Translations under genes and position numbers: made by a program
The notes under the pieces: model-generated
The model's database searches: none
What the model was told of the DNA's origin: nothing
The model's input: only the letters and a program-made list of their open reading frames with translations
In this document: piece by piece, positions 13,173 to 25,735 of the stretch
How positions within the stretch are numbered: the stretch's first letter is position 1
Layout: the number at the start of each line of letters is the position of its first letter
DNA from: Episyrphus balteatus
Lineage: Eukaryota; Arthropoda; Insecta; Diptera; Syrphidae
Reading direction: 5' to 3'
NCBI RefSeq assembly: GCF_945859705.1
Contig: NC_079135.1
Coordinates: 120,223,551-120,287,550, forward strand
Length of the DNA: 64,000 nt

Positions 13173-14420
13173 AATTAATTTTTTGGTGTGTCGTTTTTTC
13201 GCCTTGTCCCTTTGTTGCCTGGTATCCTTGTCACCCTTTCTCAATGTCGTCGTCTAGTTGAGTCTTGTCTGCAAATTATGAGTAATTAATAATTAAAAAG
13301 AAATATAAACATTTTATTCAATTATTTTAGAAAACAAAAATATCAAAATAGATGAAAACACCGACAAAATCACATCCGGAATCACAGTGTTGTCAACAAA
13401 ACTTCAACCAGACCCTGGAGCAAAACAACTTGGAATCGTATTTTTGAAACAAATACAATCCATCTCTCAAAAATTAATTAGTTACTCACATCCACACTTC
13501 CATTGAAAACCATATATTTTTCTTTTGTTGCCGAAAAACCTCAATTTCCAATAGCCCGCATGCAATGATAAGAAAAATAGAGGAAAGACTTTTATTTCTT
13601 TATTTTATTTTTTAATTAAATTTCATTCATTTGTACTTCTTGGTTTGGTGGTGTTGAAGTTGGAAATTGAATGGATGTCTGGGATGGTTGTCCTCCATCA
13701 AACCGGAAAACTAGAAAATCTTTTGTTTGAACATCCGGTTCTTTTTATTTTTTTTTTTTGTATGAGTGTATATATATTTTACGTCCGGTCCAATCATAGT
13801 GGTATTTGTTTGAATTTTTTGAAAGAATCGATATGAAAAGAAAAGCCATCAGAAATCCTTCGAGACTATATACAATATTTCAAAAGTTTCATAGTGTTTG
13901 TATGTTTTTTTTTTTTTTTGTTCTTCTTTCTTTTTGCAATTACCTTTCTTGTAGATCTAAGAGTGTTCCATTGTGAATTATATTCCACTTCCTCTCTTCA
14001 TTCAATATGTCCTAATTAAAATGAAGATAATATTAGTACTTGATTGGTGAAATTATTGAGCAATTTCTTGTTTCTTAAAATCACGAAGTGGTGCAGATAT
14101 ATTTTATTTAAGTTTTTTCTTTTCTTCAATTTTTCTTTTATTCTTTGTATTTTTTTAATTAGTTTTCTTCGTCAGAGTAAGTACTTTAGAAGAAGAACTG
14201 CACTGTTTAATTGAGTTTCTTTTGGCACATCAATTATACAAGACAATTAAGTAGGTACAAAAAAATTGAAGAGCACCAAGAAAAAAAATAAGAAAAAAGG
14301 TATTGAAACGGGTAAAGTAAGTAAGTGGTTATTTTTCAACTTAATTTTTTTTTTTGCTGAGAGACAAGACGTTGAGACGTTTTCAAGATGCCTAACTATT
14401 TTTGATGCAGTTTTTTTACT
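13173..14420. other. Non-coding, nothing recognised
   Basis: Mixed-complexity non-coding DNA, somewhat less homopolymeric near 13200-13500. No supported gene. Confidence 0.5.
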
Positions 14421-14914
14421 ACACGGAGTAAAAAAGGGCACCTTAAATTTAAAAAAAAAAACCATTGCAGCTTAAAATAAGTGGAATCCTCTTAAATACT
14501 GTTAATTTCAAGTCGATATCTTTATTTCATTTTAATGTGAATTTTCATCTTAAAAATCCAACAAAAAATAAAAATTTTAAAACTATAGTCAGACTTCAGC
14601 TTAAGTAGTTACAGTTTCTCATACTAATTTCCAACAGTGAGAAAGAATGATTGCTAAGCACTCGCCTGACTAAGCAGTTTTTAGTTTAATCATAATTGGT
14701 TGTCAGTTTTTTTTTTTATTAAAATGTTTCCACATAAAAATAAAACAACTTTCCGCTTAAATTAAGTGGATTTATTTTAAATTTGCACATTCAAGAAATA
14801 AAGAAGATTTTTCCGCTTAATTTAAGACGAAAGTCATATTGGCAAAAATCCATGCAGAAATCGGCTTAATTAAATGTGGAATCCGCTTATTTTAAGGTGG
14901 TTTTTTCTCCGTGT
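14421..14914. mobile_element. Non-autonomous DNA element, ACACGGAG ends
   Basis: The left end ACACGGAGTAAAAA and the inverted right end ACACGGAGAAAAAA form terminal inverted repeats, each followed inward by CACCTTAAA. The interior repeats a near-palindromic word of the type TCCGCTTAAATTAAGTGGA, whole or as half-words, at about 14471, 14754, 14812, 14863 and 14882. No convincing TSD is visible. There is no transposase frame, so this is a MITE-like element of unknown superfamily. Confidence 0.65.
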
Positions 14915-15503
14915 TTTGTCGAAAATACATTCTTTCGGATTCTTTGCAGAGCTCCACATGATTTTCTTAGCAAAGACGTCGCAAAATTATTTATTTTTAA
15001 ACTAATTTGGTTTTGTTTTCCTTATTTTATTGAATTTTCCGCCAAAAAAAATTGAAATGAACGCTTTTCAATTCCACAAACTTGGTTTTTATAACATGAA
15101 CAGTTTTTTGTTATTAAAAACTCCGCTAAAATAAGACTGAAGTTTGTGGACAGTAATAAGAAAATAATTATTTTTTAAGATGTTGAAAATTGTAGCAAAT
15201 TAAATGTTAATTTGTTGCGCATTCATTAATTTTGTAGTTCAACCCATTAATTTCAGGTTTGATCAGGCTACTGAAAACATTTTTAAAAAATATTTTTTTA
15301 AATTTTTTTTTTCTGTTGCCAGTAATTGAAGCTTTTCAAAACCAAATTTTCTAATTTTGTAGCTCCAAAACTTTTAAAAATATTCAAGGTTTTGTTTAAA
15401 AATATTATTTGAGCTAATATTTTTAAACAAAACCTTGAATGTTTTTAAAAGTTTTGTAAGCTTTCAAAATCAAAAAAAAAAAACGAAATGCAATCTTTTT
15501 TTT
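14915..15503. other. Non-coding, nothing recognised
   Basis: AT-rich. A local inverted repeat around 15380-15450 ('ttttaaaaatattcaaggttttg' and its complement) can form a hairpin. No gene is supported. Confidence 0.5.
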
Positions 15504-15662
15504 ACCGACTTCCAAATAGGAGGAGGTATTCAATTCGTCTGATTTTTTTTTTTTTATGTTTGTTACCGCATAACTTTGGACAGAGTGCATCAATTTTGAT
15601 AATTCTTTCTGTATTGGAAAGCTAGTGGCTGCAATGTGATCCCATTTCAATTGCACAAAAAT
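15504..15662 (+). repeat. ACCGACTTCC repeat, truncated copy
   Basis: Nearly the same as the first part of the copy at 18985-19223: ACCGACTTCCAAA, AGGAGGAGGTATTCAATTCG, a poly-T tract, then TATGTTTGTTACCGCATAAC. The copy breaks off after 'cccatttcaattg' and lacks the inverted right end. Confidence 0.8.
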
Positions 15663-17229
15663 TATTTTTATAGCACTTTCAATTCGCTGTACCAATGCAT
15701 AAAAGTATAAAAAAGATCTTTTTTAAATTTTTTTTGCCAGTAATTTTACCAAAGGATTTCAACTTGCAATCACTTCTTATCGTCTTGAAAATTTAATTAA
15801 AAGGTCACTTTTTGTAATATTTTTTTTTTTTCTATAAAATTTATAATTCACATTGTGTTTTGTTGTTTCATGTAATTACAAAAGTGTCAAAATTGGAGAC
15901 TTCCTATATACTAACCAAAATATGCACATTCTATCTATTGAATTTCAATAAATGTTTAACCAAGATAACGTCACAAAACCTTCTATATTGTGAGGTAATC
16001 TGCCAATAACGGACACTCTTATGGCTTACCTCTCTATAACCTATTTATCTATACCAAAAATAGTCGGTCCATTCATGCTTTTCTCGGTAGGAAAATAATT
16101 TCCGTCTTTTCGTCCCCTAAATACCAATTTTCTAGACAAGAAAACATTATTAATGCATTCACCCACAGCAATTGAGTTTCGGTTAAGTCCGGAGGAGCCA
16201 AGTTTTACCAGGGTTAGAACCTACCTTAAGGGATCTCTGTGAAGGTAGTCTATTAAAATGTTCGTCCTTGATTGTATTCCAAGTGTTATTCTCCTTGTCC
16301 TATATATATAGCAGTGTAGAGAGTTTATATGTTTATCCAAATTAATATTGTTTCCAAGGAAAATCTATCTGTTTCGGAAATTTGGTCAAAATGATTCCCA
16401 CAAGATGAGACAAAGTCCTCATCGTATCAATCCTGGTAAATTTCCTTATATTCACTATTTTGTTGGTTCGATATATTCTATACATATGAATATTTGTAGG
16501 TTTTGTTTTGTATCTTTTTAGTAAAAGATTCAATCAGGTGGATTGCAACGATCGATATTCACTTTAAACCAAGCATTGAAGCGTATTATTTTTAACAAAA
16601 TTGTTGTGATAAGTCAGAGATTTACATACCCCTACAAGAATTAAAAAGATCTTCAGTCTTTACAGTGTAAAGGATATGGATTAGGATGAGTTTGGAAAAT
16701 GGAAAGTAATGGTTTTAACTCATGTCGTTTTTCGAATATTTACTCCTAATGTTGTTGAGAATATATTAAAGGCCGGTAAATAATTTGAAAAAAAAAAATA
16801 TTTTTGTCTAGGACGGTCATATAATAACTTTCCGATTGGGAAAAATCGCTTATAGGAGTAATAACTCACATAATCCATCATTGAGAAGCTTTATATAAGC
16901 GTTAGAGAAGTAATTTCTTCTATTATCAAATTATTGAGGAAGTTTTTCTACAATAAATCATCCTGTAAAATATTTATAGAAAACTTATTGGAGTTTCTGT
17001 TGTTTTATTTCTTTTTTTTTATGAGCAAACACATAGAACCTAGCCTGCAGTTTATTTATATTTTACAATGAACCTTGTATCTGTTATGGGGTTGTTTCTT
17101 CATCAATTTGTTTATTTTTTTTTTGCATTTTTTTTTTTATTTTAATATCCTACAGTCATTATACGAATATACTCGTATATACCAGTATTGAAAAAAGGAT
17201 TTTCCATTTTTATTAAGTTATATAGAGGA
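15663..17229. other. Non-coding, nothing recognised
   Basis: No supported gene, repeat or RNA. The sequence is of mixed complexity between 15940 and 16700. Confidence 0.5.
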
Positions 17230-18698
17230 CACAGTGAGCCTGAACAAGTTTAAGGTTGACCTAAAATGACGACAAAAACTAAAGATGAGGCTTTGTTCCT
17301 GAAGGCCTCAGCAATAATAATCCGTTTTTACCAAAATCGGATTAGCTTCCTTTTTCGAGATACCCCCCTTAAACGTGTTTTTTTCGAGAAAAATTTATAT
17401 CAACGCAAGGCTCCAGTACGATAACTTAGGCGCCGAGAATTGAAAACGGTTTTTAGTTGAGGTATTCAATACAATCATTTTTGGTCTTGGGAGGGAGGGT
17501 CTATGCCCCCCCTTTAGGCGGGAGGGGCAGTTTTCTAAAAAATCAAACAAAAAATTATTAAAAAACAATGGCAACATTAACAGTTATGAATGATACCTTT
17601 TTCAAAAGCTAGAATTGTACACTTAATTTAAGTTTTTAAACAAAGTTATTTTAAACAGTTGTTTTCGAAATAATCGATTCCAAAGTCAACAATTGTGAAA
17701 AAGAAGTTTAAAAAAAAATACATTGAATACTATTTTGTCAAGACTTTGGGTTTCATTACGGGATAAATTGATAAAGTAAACTACCTCAATAAATTCTTTA
17801 TCAAATACCGAAAACCATATGTTTCTATGCCTTCTAGTTTTTGAGAAAATTGAAAAATACGAAAACTACTTTCTTTATCTTATTTTTATTTTCTTGGCTA
17901 TTTTGCTTTGCCATTATCAAAAATTAAAAAGTACTGTGCTTAATCTACTTCGATTCCATGAATTTGTTTTATTTCCATTTAAAATTGGACCTTAAAAATA
18001 AAATTTCTTAGTACCAGTGTGGTACCAGAACGCTCATTAGTGAGCCTGATAAAGAAAGTAGTTTTCCTATTTTTCAATTTTCTCAAAAACTAGAAGGCAT
18101 AGAAACATATGGTTTTCAGTATTTTATAGAGAATTTATTGAGGTAGTTTACTTTATCAATTTATCCCGTGATGAAACCCAAAGTCTTGACAAAATAGTAT
18201 TCAATGTATTTTTTTTTAAACTTCTTTTTCACAATTGTTGACTTTGGAATCGATTATTTCGAAAACAACTGTTTAAAATAACTTGGTTTAAAAACTTTAA
18301 TTAAGTGTATAATTCTAGCTTTTGAAAAAGGTATCATTCATAACTGTTAATGTTGCCATTGTTTTTTAATAATTTTTTGCTTGATTTTTTAGAAAACTGC
18401 CCCTCCCGCCTAGAGGGGAGGACATAGACCCTCCCTCCCAAGACCAAAAATGATTGTATTGAATACCTCTACTAAAAACCGTTTTCAATTCTCGGCGCCT
18501 AAGTTATCGTAGTCGAGCCTTGCGTTGATATGAATTTTTCTCGAAAAAAACACATTTAAGGGGGGTATCTCGAAAGAGGAAGCTAATCCGATTTTGGTAA
18601 AAACGGATTATTATTGCTGAGGCCTTCAGGAACAAAGCCTCATCTTTAGTTTTTGTCGTCATTTTAGGTCAACCTTAAACTTGTTCAGGCTCACTGTG
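17230..18698. mobile_element. Foldback DNA element with ~650-bp arms
   Basis: The left arm (17230-17879) and right arm (18048-18698) are inverted copies of each other, running end to end from CACAGTGAGCCTGAACAAG to GATAAAGAAAGTAGTTTTC. A 168-bp unpaired loop separates them. The element is flanked by the 4-bp direct repeat AGGA (17226-17229 and 18699-18702). By eye the arms differ only at scattered positions, which suggests recent formation or gene conversion. A CAC-starting end with a 4-bp TSD is compatible with the CMC/Chapaev group, but that is inference. No coding frame is present. Related fragments occur at 35820-35970 and inside 26633-27999. Confidence 0.85.
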
Positions 18699-18984
18699 AG
18701 GAGAAAGGAAGCAAGATTTATTGAAGCGTCACCTTCGATTGTTGTGAATTCTCTTGTGGATGTTGAAAGAAGAAAACAAAAATGAAAATGAATTTGCATT
18801 TTATTTAAGACGATTCATTTTTAAAAGAATAAATCTTATTGTTCATTGAATCAAAAACCAATTTTTATACTACAAAAAATAAAGCTAAAAGAGATTTAAG
18901 ATTAAAAAAAAAAAGCTTTAAAATGAACTTCATCGCTTCAATGGTTCATATGGTATAAAAAGAATCTTAAATTATTCCATTTTT
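18699..18984. other. Non-coding spacer
   Basis: Short AT-rich spacer between two repeats with nothing recognised. Confidence 0.5.
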
Positions 18985-19020
18985 ACCGACTTCCAAAAAG
19001 GAGGAGGTATTCAATTCGTC

Positions 19021-19061
<41 letters not shown>

Positions 19062-19223
19062 GTTACCGCATAACTTTGGACTGAGTGAACCAATTTTGAT
19101 AATTCTTTTTGTATTGGAAAGCTGGTGGCTGCAGTGTGGTCCCATTTCAATTTCGTTCACTTTTAGCCATAGGAACTATTTTAAAAACCATAAAACCCAG
19201 TTTTGATCCATGGAAGTCGGTTT
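18985..19223 (+). mobile_element. ACCGACTTCC repeat, full copy
   Basis: The ends are inverted copies: ACCGACTTCCA at the left and TGGAAGTCGGT ending near 19221. Inside is a long poly-T tract at about 19026-19055, then 'atgtttgttaccgcataact'. A truncated sibling lies at 15504-15662. From memory, similar GGAGGAGG-containing dispersed repeats are common in insect genomes; I cannot verify this here. No ORF. Confidence 0.7.
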
Positions 19224-19651
19224 TGTTTTTTTGCTAAAAATGATTATTATATATAGATTCAGTGTGGTAGAGTTTTCTTATAGAAAATTAAGCAACTTCC
19301 TTGTTAGAAAAAAAAGTTTGGTATTAACAACATTTTATTTACCAAAAAAATAAATAGATATTTCACCTAAAATATTTTCAAAGACTGTTTACTGACCAAG
19401 CTAGAGTAATTGCAATGTTTGAAGGTAGGAATGGCGGTTGTTAGTACAAAAAAACCGGTTTTCGGTTTTTCCGGTTTTTTTTCCTTTCTGTTGAACCGGC
19501 CGGTTTTAAACCTGGCCAAAAAACCGGTTTTCGGTTTTTTTTTGCTTGATTTGACAGTTAAAACAAAAATTTAACCTAATTTGTCAACCAAAAATAAACT
19601 CTTCAAAAAAAATCCCTAAGATTTTGTTGTAACGGCCATATTATTCACTAG

Positions 19652-19772
19652 ATAAAGTGAATCTTCTTCGTTGGCTATAGGTCTTGATTTGAGTCTATCT
19701 TTTCTTCTTTGTCAAAGAAGAAAAGATAGACTCAAATCAAGACCTATAGCCAACGAAGAAGATTCACTTTAT
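19652..19772. repeat. Perfect 121-bp palindrome inside hAT-A
   Basis: Two 60-bp arms are exact reverse complements around a single central T. The arms start at ATAAAGTGAATC and meet at TTCTTTGTCAAAGAA. I compared all 60 positions by eye and found no mismatch. It could extrude as a cruciform. Confidence 0.95.
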
Positions 19773-19806
19773 TTAAAAAGAAAGGTCACGGAATAAGGAA
19801 GTATTT

Positions 19807-20005
19807 ATTATTCACTAGTTTAAAAAATACGTCTGGATGTAAAATTGTCAAATGTCAAAAATAAATCCAAATCCAAAATAGTTATTCCGATTTTAACTAT
19901 GAAAATAGTTGAAAAATAGTTAAAAATGACTATTTTTTTTCTCTTTTTGACATTTCAATTTCTTTACATCCAGATGTATTTTTTAAACTAGTGAATAATA
20001 TGGCC
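19807..20005. mobile_element. Nested MITE-like element in hAT-A
   Basis: TATTATTCACTAGTTTAAA followed by AAATACGTCTGGATGTAAA at the left is matched by its complement ending at about 20000 (TTTACATCCAGATG...AACTAGTGAATAATA). A third half-copy of the same end (GGCCATATTATTCACTAG, 19634-19651) sits directly left of the palindrome. This implies that the 121-bp palindrome and about 35 bp more interrupt or duplicate one end. Confidence 0.7.
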
Positions 20006-20574
20006 GTAAGAGTTCTTAACTCACTTTTAGTAGGAGTTTTGAGGAATTTTTAAAGCTGAATATGAATGAAAATTTATAATTGTATGGTTAGTTAAGAGAG
20101 GGAATGAAAGTTTTGACGGTTTTCAGTTATTTGTCTCGTCGGGTCTTTTTGTTTGATGTTTCTTTTTCTTCCGGTTTTTTTTCGGTTTTTTGGTTTTTTT
20201 TTGTAAAAACTGGTTTAAACCAGGAGGACAAAAAACCGAAAAAAACGGTTGACCAAATCAAAAAAAACCGAAACCGGTTTAAACCGGTCGGTTTTTCCCA
20301 TCCCTATTTGAAGGTCTAAAAAACCATTTTTTGTCTCTTAATTCAGTTTTTGAAAGTGTTTTGAAAAACAGTTTTAATATATTCAATATGACCAATAAAA
20401 CCTATAAGGTTTTATAAGGAAAGTATTTTTAAATTTCGTTTTTTTTTGCTAAACAGTGTATTGAAATGTAAAAATCTGTAATTTTTCTAAATAACAAAGA
20501 AGTCAAAAAACTAAGTTAAATCAAAAATTTGGCAGATAAGTGTCAAGTTATATTTTGTTTTTGCTCTCTAATAA

Positions 20575-21188
20575 CACTGGTCGGCAAAAAAACAAAAAAA
20601 AGTCGGGAGCAAGAACTCTGTAAAGTGATTTTAATAAACTTGAGTGTGCTGAATTCAAAACAGTTAAGAGATTTTTTCCATCACGTCTAGTTTTTGAGCT
20701 CTGCTCATCACAATTTTAGCTATAAAGTTCCAAAAACTAATTTTAAATAAAATGTTTTTTGACATTTGATCTAAAAATATTATTTTTCCGTAATATTTTG
20801 CTATTTTTTCAACCGAATCAGGAGTCGAAAACTGAAATTTACTTCAAATCTGCTTCAAAAACCATAAGTTACCTTAACCACCAAGATTTTTCTATACCAA
20901 ATATCTTTTAGAAAAAAAATAATTTTTTTAAAATAAAAATAACCGTATTTAAGAAGATAAAATATGGCTTTTGAATATTGCATATGTAGTTTTGCGAAAA
21001 AAAATTTAACGGTGATGAAATTGAAGGCCAAAAGTACCACAAAAACACGTTTTTGACCTGTTAATATTAAAATATTTCGAAAACTTGATGTGTCAGTGAA
21101 ATTTTGACTTCAGATAAGGAATCAGTACATAAAAGTCCTTTAGAAAAGTATGGTTTGGTTCAAGCTCCATTTTCGTTGCCGACCAGTG
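20575..21188. mobile_element. TIR element with CACTGGTCGGCAA ends
   Basis: CACTGGTCGGCAA at 20575 is matched by TTGCCGACCAGTG ending at 21188. A 3-bp direct repeat TAA flanks both ends (20572-20574 and 21189-21191). CACT-starting TIRs with a 3-bp TSD fit the CMC (CACTA/Chapaev) group, but a 4-bp AATA reading is also possible. It contains no transposase frame. Confidence 0.7.
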
Positions 21189-21364
21189 TAATATAAACAT
21201 TATTTCAAATACCTTTCTTGCTGATTTTTGGTGAATTATTCCTCAAACATCGAGTTTCACAGTTTTGACTTTTAAACATCCATATCTCGAGTTGCTGATT
21301 TTTTACATTTTTTTTTTTTTTGTATGTTTGACTTTAACAGTACATATTGATTCCAGTATCAATA

Positions 21365-21995
21365 TTTTGAAGTGAGAACTTCTTTAGTATCGTAGTGATT
21401 TGAAACAAGATGAAACGAAAAAGCGAAACGAAAAATCAATTGATCATAACTTTTTTGTTTTAATAGATAGATGAATGAAATTTATACAGTAGATAGGTAA
21501 TTAAATAAATTATGATTGTGCAAAATTTTAATTAATTTCATATTCAAAATTCTGAGATAACGGTGAAAAGATGATCTTTTTCTAAAAAAATTTCGACTTG
21601 GTTGGCTTTAAAAAAGTCTTACTTTTTTTGTAGGCATGGTAGATATATGATTGAAGCGTCATATTAAAGGTGAAATAATAATGATATAAAATTTATTATA
21701 GGTTGTCTTTTAAAAAATGGATTTATTGGCGTTAGCAGAGAAAAGAGATTGATTGTTTTGCTTTTTTTATGAAAACTAATTGGGTTAAGAAAGTTCTAGC
21801 TCTTTTTGTAGATGTTGTTTGACATGGTCGATATTTTGAGCTGAAACAATAAGCTTTCAGATGGTTTAAAATTTTTTGTAGGTTGTCATATAAAAAAAGG
21901 GATGGAATAAAAAAAAGTTATATATTTTTGATTTTTCTTTTAATGATTTTTAAGGTTTCACTTCAACCACGTGTGAATAGCACACATGATTTTTT
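21365..21995 (+). repeat. Dispersed repeat R1, copy 3
   Basis: Collinear with 8120-8965: 'gaaacaagatgaaacgaaaa', 'aatcaattgatcataa', 'gatgaatgaaatttatac', 'gagataacgg', 'gattgaagcgtcatattaaa', 'ataggttgtc', and the closing 'caccacgtgtg/cacacatg'-like hairpin. The middle 'gtggagatctgttgcc' segment of the other copies is deleted here. Confidence 0.75.
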
Positions 21996-24773
21996 TGTTA
22001 AGGAAATAGGTTTTTGTACTTTTTCTTAATTCACCTCAGTTTACTAAAATTTCAAATTTCTAGAATGCCTGAATATTCGGATTTTTAAATTTAATTTTCT
22101 CTGACATGATATTTTTTTACACCTCTAAGACTTACCATATAAGCATCAAAAAATTAATTTTAAAGCGTGGCAACCCATTGCCTCGACAGGACGTCGCCAT
22201 GCAACCCATGTGCAAATTGTTTCACTACCTTTAAGAAAATATAACTCTCAACCGGTATAACGATAAGGATTGGTTGTCCTATGGCGGGATTTTAGACTAA
22301 TTTGGGTATCACTTTTGTCACAGGTTTTTTTGTACTAACTCTTAATTTCACCTTTTCCTTTTCTTAAAAAAAAACATCCTCTCTTTTAATATTTTATACC
22401 ATTCATATGCGTGTGATTTCGATTAAATCTAATCGCTGATGTCTTTCCCAAAGACATCAAAGTTCTTACAGCCAAACATGCATTCGACAAACAAAATTTA
22501 ATGCAACTTCCTTTTAAATAGAATCCGAGTTTTTAAATTTCTGTTGATTTCAGTCCTAAATTACCAGTTTTTGATTGATAAGTTCCTTAAATCAGTAATA
22601 CATTATTCCACGATCTCAGTTTTCAAATATATATCATTATTTTTATTCAATACTATTTTCCGAAAACTATAAAACTGTTAAAATTTCCCAACAAAACTAT
22701 ATCAAAAGTCACAATTTCAACTTTGCCTTTTCTCAATCGATATAACCTCTAAACCTAAGCCGGATCTTTTTTCCTTTCTATATGAAAAATACTTTTGTCA
22801 ACAAATATGGGACCATCACCCAATTCAAAACTCTTTTATTTGCAAAACAATTGAAAATTTGGTATACAAATTCCCAATGAATTGGAAAACGAACAACGAA
22901 AAGGGGTTTTATGTCGAACTTTAAAATGCCCCCAAAACAGAGTGGCCTAAGCTTATCAATAAACATTGTGATCATTACGATTTGATGTTACAACAAATCC
23001 GCATATATACAACCTCCTCCTCTAATTTTTATATTCTTTCAGTTGTGCGAAGCTGTGTATAGGCTATTTTCATATCATGAAGTTCCCACTTTTAAACCAA
23101 AACTTTTTGAATACCCCAGCTATACCCACTATACTTTTGGCTCATTTAAACTCGGATAAAAGGGGGCGATAATGGTAGGTTGTATTCGGTAAATGGGTAT
23201 CATTAGAATTGAAAACCACCAGAAGGCTTATTCATTCGGTTTTACATCAATTGCAGCACAGCACTCGCAGGCAAATATAGAAAGTACAAGTTGTTCATTC
23301 GAAACCAAAATACAAAAGTGGTATCATTAGAGAGAGAGAGATACGCACAGCACATGTGAAAGTTTATTTACACTCGAATAAATACCTACCACGCCCTCTA
23401 GTTTGTTCAATATGTTGAATTGTGCTATCGGGTCTTTTGAAGACCGCCATCTAAATCCACAACATTATGCACTCTATACACAGACATTTCTAACCTTTTA
23501 TAGTTTGGTTGAAAAGAGTTGTTCAATAACTCTTTTTAACTCGTTTGTTTTTAATCCTTTGTGAAGGTTATAAGTTCTTCAAAAGCTTATAATATAACTG
23601 GAAGATGGAGAGGTTTAAAAAATTGTTTATTAATTTTCTGTATTTTGAGGAGCTTAAAACAATGTTTATAAATTTTTTGAAGACCTTTTCTAATTTAAAA
23701 AAATGAGTTGCTGAAGATTGGAAAAAAATGCTGCCACTAAAGTTAACTGAGGGAAAGCGTTCAGTAAGTTTTTCACGGTTTCAAAAACGCTGTCTACAAT
23801 TATTTCAACCTAATATTCCCAGACTATATTTGTATGCATTTGTCCTGAAAAATTAAAACAAAACAAAAAATCTGTTTTGCAAAAGACCTCACTTCACCAC
23901 AATGTACCAGTTCCAGAGACCAACCATTCAGTTCGCTCCAAACTATATACCTACACATTTTCGTCGAATTGAATTTAATGTGCTAAGAGCACAAAAGCCT
24001 AAATTTCTAATGGCCAATTCAATTGCGTTTTGTTCTAACGCTAATATAATAGCGCAATTAGTGGAAATTATTTTCCCATTAACGAGAGCATTTATGTAGG
24101 TAATTTTGTGTTTTATAATAATTTTTGCATTTGAATCGGGTCGCTCATGAAGAACAGAACAAAAAAAAAAAAAAGAAATAAATTTGAATAAATTAAAACC
24201 ATTTTCACCTCAAACTCAATTTGAAAACTATTATATTCCAAATATCAGGATAACAGTGGCGGCGCTTCCAGCAGTAGCGGTGTGCAATTGTTGTCAAGTT
24301 CAAGGGAAACTTTAAGTTAGGATATTGTTTTAAATCTCCAAAGGCTGGATAACCAATTTGAAGCCGACTTCGGTTAAATCGCCATTTGTACAGGTTTCTT
24401 ACACTAAATTTATTCTTTTGCAAATCAAATTCACCTTCTGAATTATTTTCACATTTAATTTAATTCTCATTCTACATCTAGGATCCGAAGTTCCTGAAGA
24501 CCTAAATATTGACGAATAAGTTATAGGCTTTTCGAAACAATTAAAACACAGAAAAGATATACAGAAAAAATGGACTAAATTTAGTAGTAGATCGAAAAAA
24601 ATTGGTAAAGCTCAGAAAATCGTTTTGATTTATGATAAAGTTGGTTCTGAATCTGCTATTTTATAGGTTTTTATTATTTTATATTTCAATACCAGGGTGT
24701 TTTATGAAGTTCCTAAGATCTTCAATATTTTCAATTTCTTGTAATTTTTGCTTTTGTTTTATATACAATGAAT
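21996..24773. other. Non-coding, higher-complexity, no gene recognised
   Basis: This stretch is less homopolymeric than most of the window and free of the dispersed repeats found elsewhere. Small features include a palindromic homeodomain-like site, CGATTAAATCTAATCG, near 22418, and a short GA run near 23330. It could contain regulatory DNA, but I see no exon. Confidence 0.4.
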
Positions 24774-25735
24774 TGCACGACTGGGGTCGCACGTACTTGC
24801 TCTTATGCTTAAGGTAGCTCTAATGTTAAAGCTATTTGTTTTTATTCAAGAAATTTAAAATTTGATATTTTGAAGAAATTTCAAAAGTAGTAATTAATTA
24901 AACACCGTTTTAAATGATCTTTTACAAAAAACCAAGCATGCCATTTTATTTCTTGTATAAAAAGGTATTTTTAGAAAAAAAAATTTCGAAAATCTTTGTA
25001 GCCGTTTTTTTAAAAAATAATTTTTTATAAATAAAAATTTTCTAACATTTTTCAAAAAAAAAAACGTTGGTATGCCATTTTGAAGAAATAATTAATTTAC
25101 ACATAAAAACGAAATTTAAAGATTTTTCGTCAAAACCGTTTTGAAAAAACTGATTTTTCGAAAAAAAAATTTTAAAATATTTTTTAAAAATTTAAAAGTT
25201 TGTTTTTTGAAAATTTTCTTAAATTTTAATATTACCTTTACTTAAACGCTCTTGTATACAAATTTTCGTTGAAAGCGGATTAGTCTTGTACGAGTTATTA
25301 TTAAGTCAAAAAAACCGTTCTATGACAGGTACCGTTAATAACGGTAAAAAAATATTTTTTTTTATTTCAAAAGTTGGCTCTTATGTGTAATACTTCACAC
25401 AAAAATTTTAATCAATATCGTTAGAGCCGTTTTTGAAAAAAATTAACTTTTCTATTTCCGTTATATGGCAGGTACCGTTAGTTTTGGTCATAAAAATAAA
25501 ATTCCAATTTCCCTTATAGGGAATCACCCAAAACTGCTAAATACTAAGTTTGAATAAAATTACTTCACTCGTTTAGGCTGCAGCTCCAGGTAAAGACAGA
25601 CAGACAGAATTGCCGGACCCACTTTTTTGGCATTCTCCATCATCGTAATGTCACGTAAAATTGTTATATCGAGTTCGATTTTTTTACGAATCCTAAACTT
25701 GCCCTATAGTACCTATATCGCAAGTAAAAAGGATA
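24774..25735 (+). repeat. Dispersed repeat R2, copy a
   Basis: Begins with the family's conserved end TGCACGACTGGGGTCG followed by CACGTACTTGCTCTT. This 31-nt block (24774-24804) also occurs without mismatch at 35980-36010 and, inverted, at 57672-57702. It runs through 'ggcaggtaccgtta', 'gacagacagacagaattgc' and 'cattctccatcatcgtaatg' to 'cctaaacttgccctatag'. There is no ORF. Likely a non-autonomous mobile repeat; superfamily not assigned. Confidence 0.8.

Larger units (their letters stand above)
19426..20306. mobile_element. hAT-like non-autonomous element (hAT-A) with ACCGGTTTT words
   Basis: An exact 8-bp direct repeat TTTGAAGG (19418-19425 and 20307-20314) flanks inverted ends TAGGAATGG / TAGGGATGG. 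This fits the hAT superfamily (8-bp TSD, short TIRs). Just inside both ends are runs of ACCGGTTTTCGGTTTTT-type words, in opposite orientation at the two ends. The core holds a 121-bp perfect palindrome (19652-19772) and a smaller inverted-repeat element (about 19807-20005). Open frames, such as one at 20104-20319, are only word repeats; no transposase is encoded. Confidence 0.85.

Noticed and set aside
14421..14914. Assignment of the ACACGGAG element to hAT
   Set aside because: The flanking 8-mers (TTTTTACT and TTTGTCGA) do not match, and no other TSD length is convincing.
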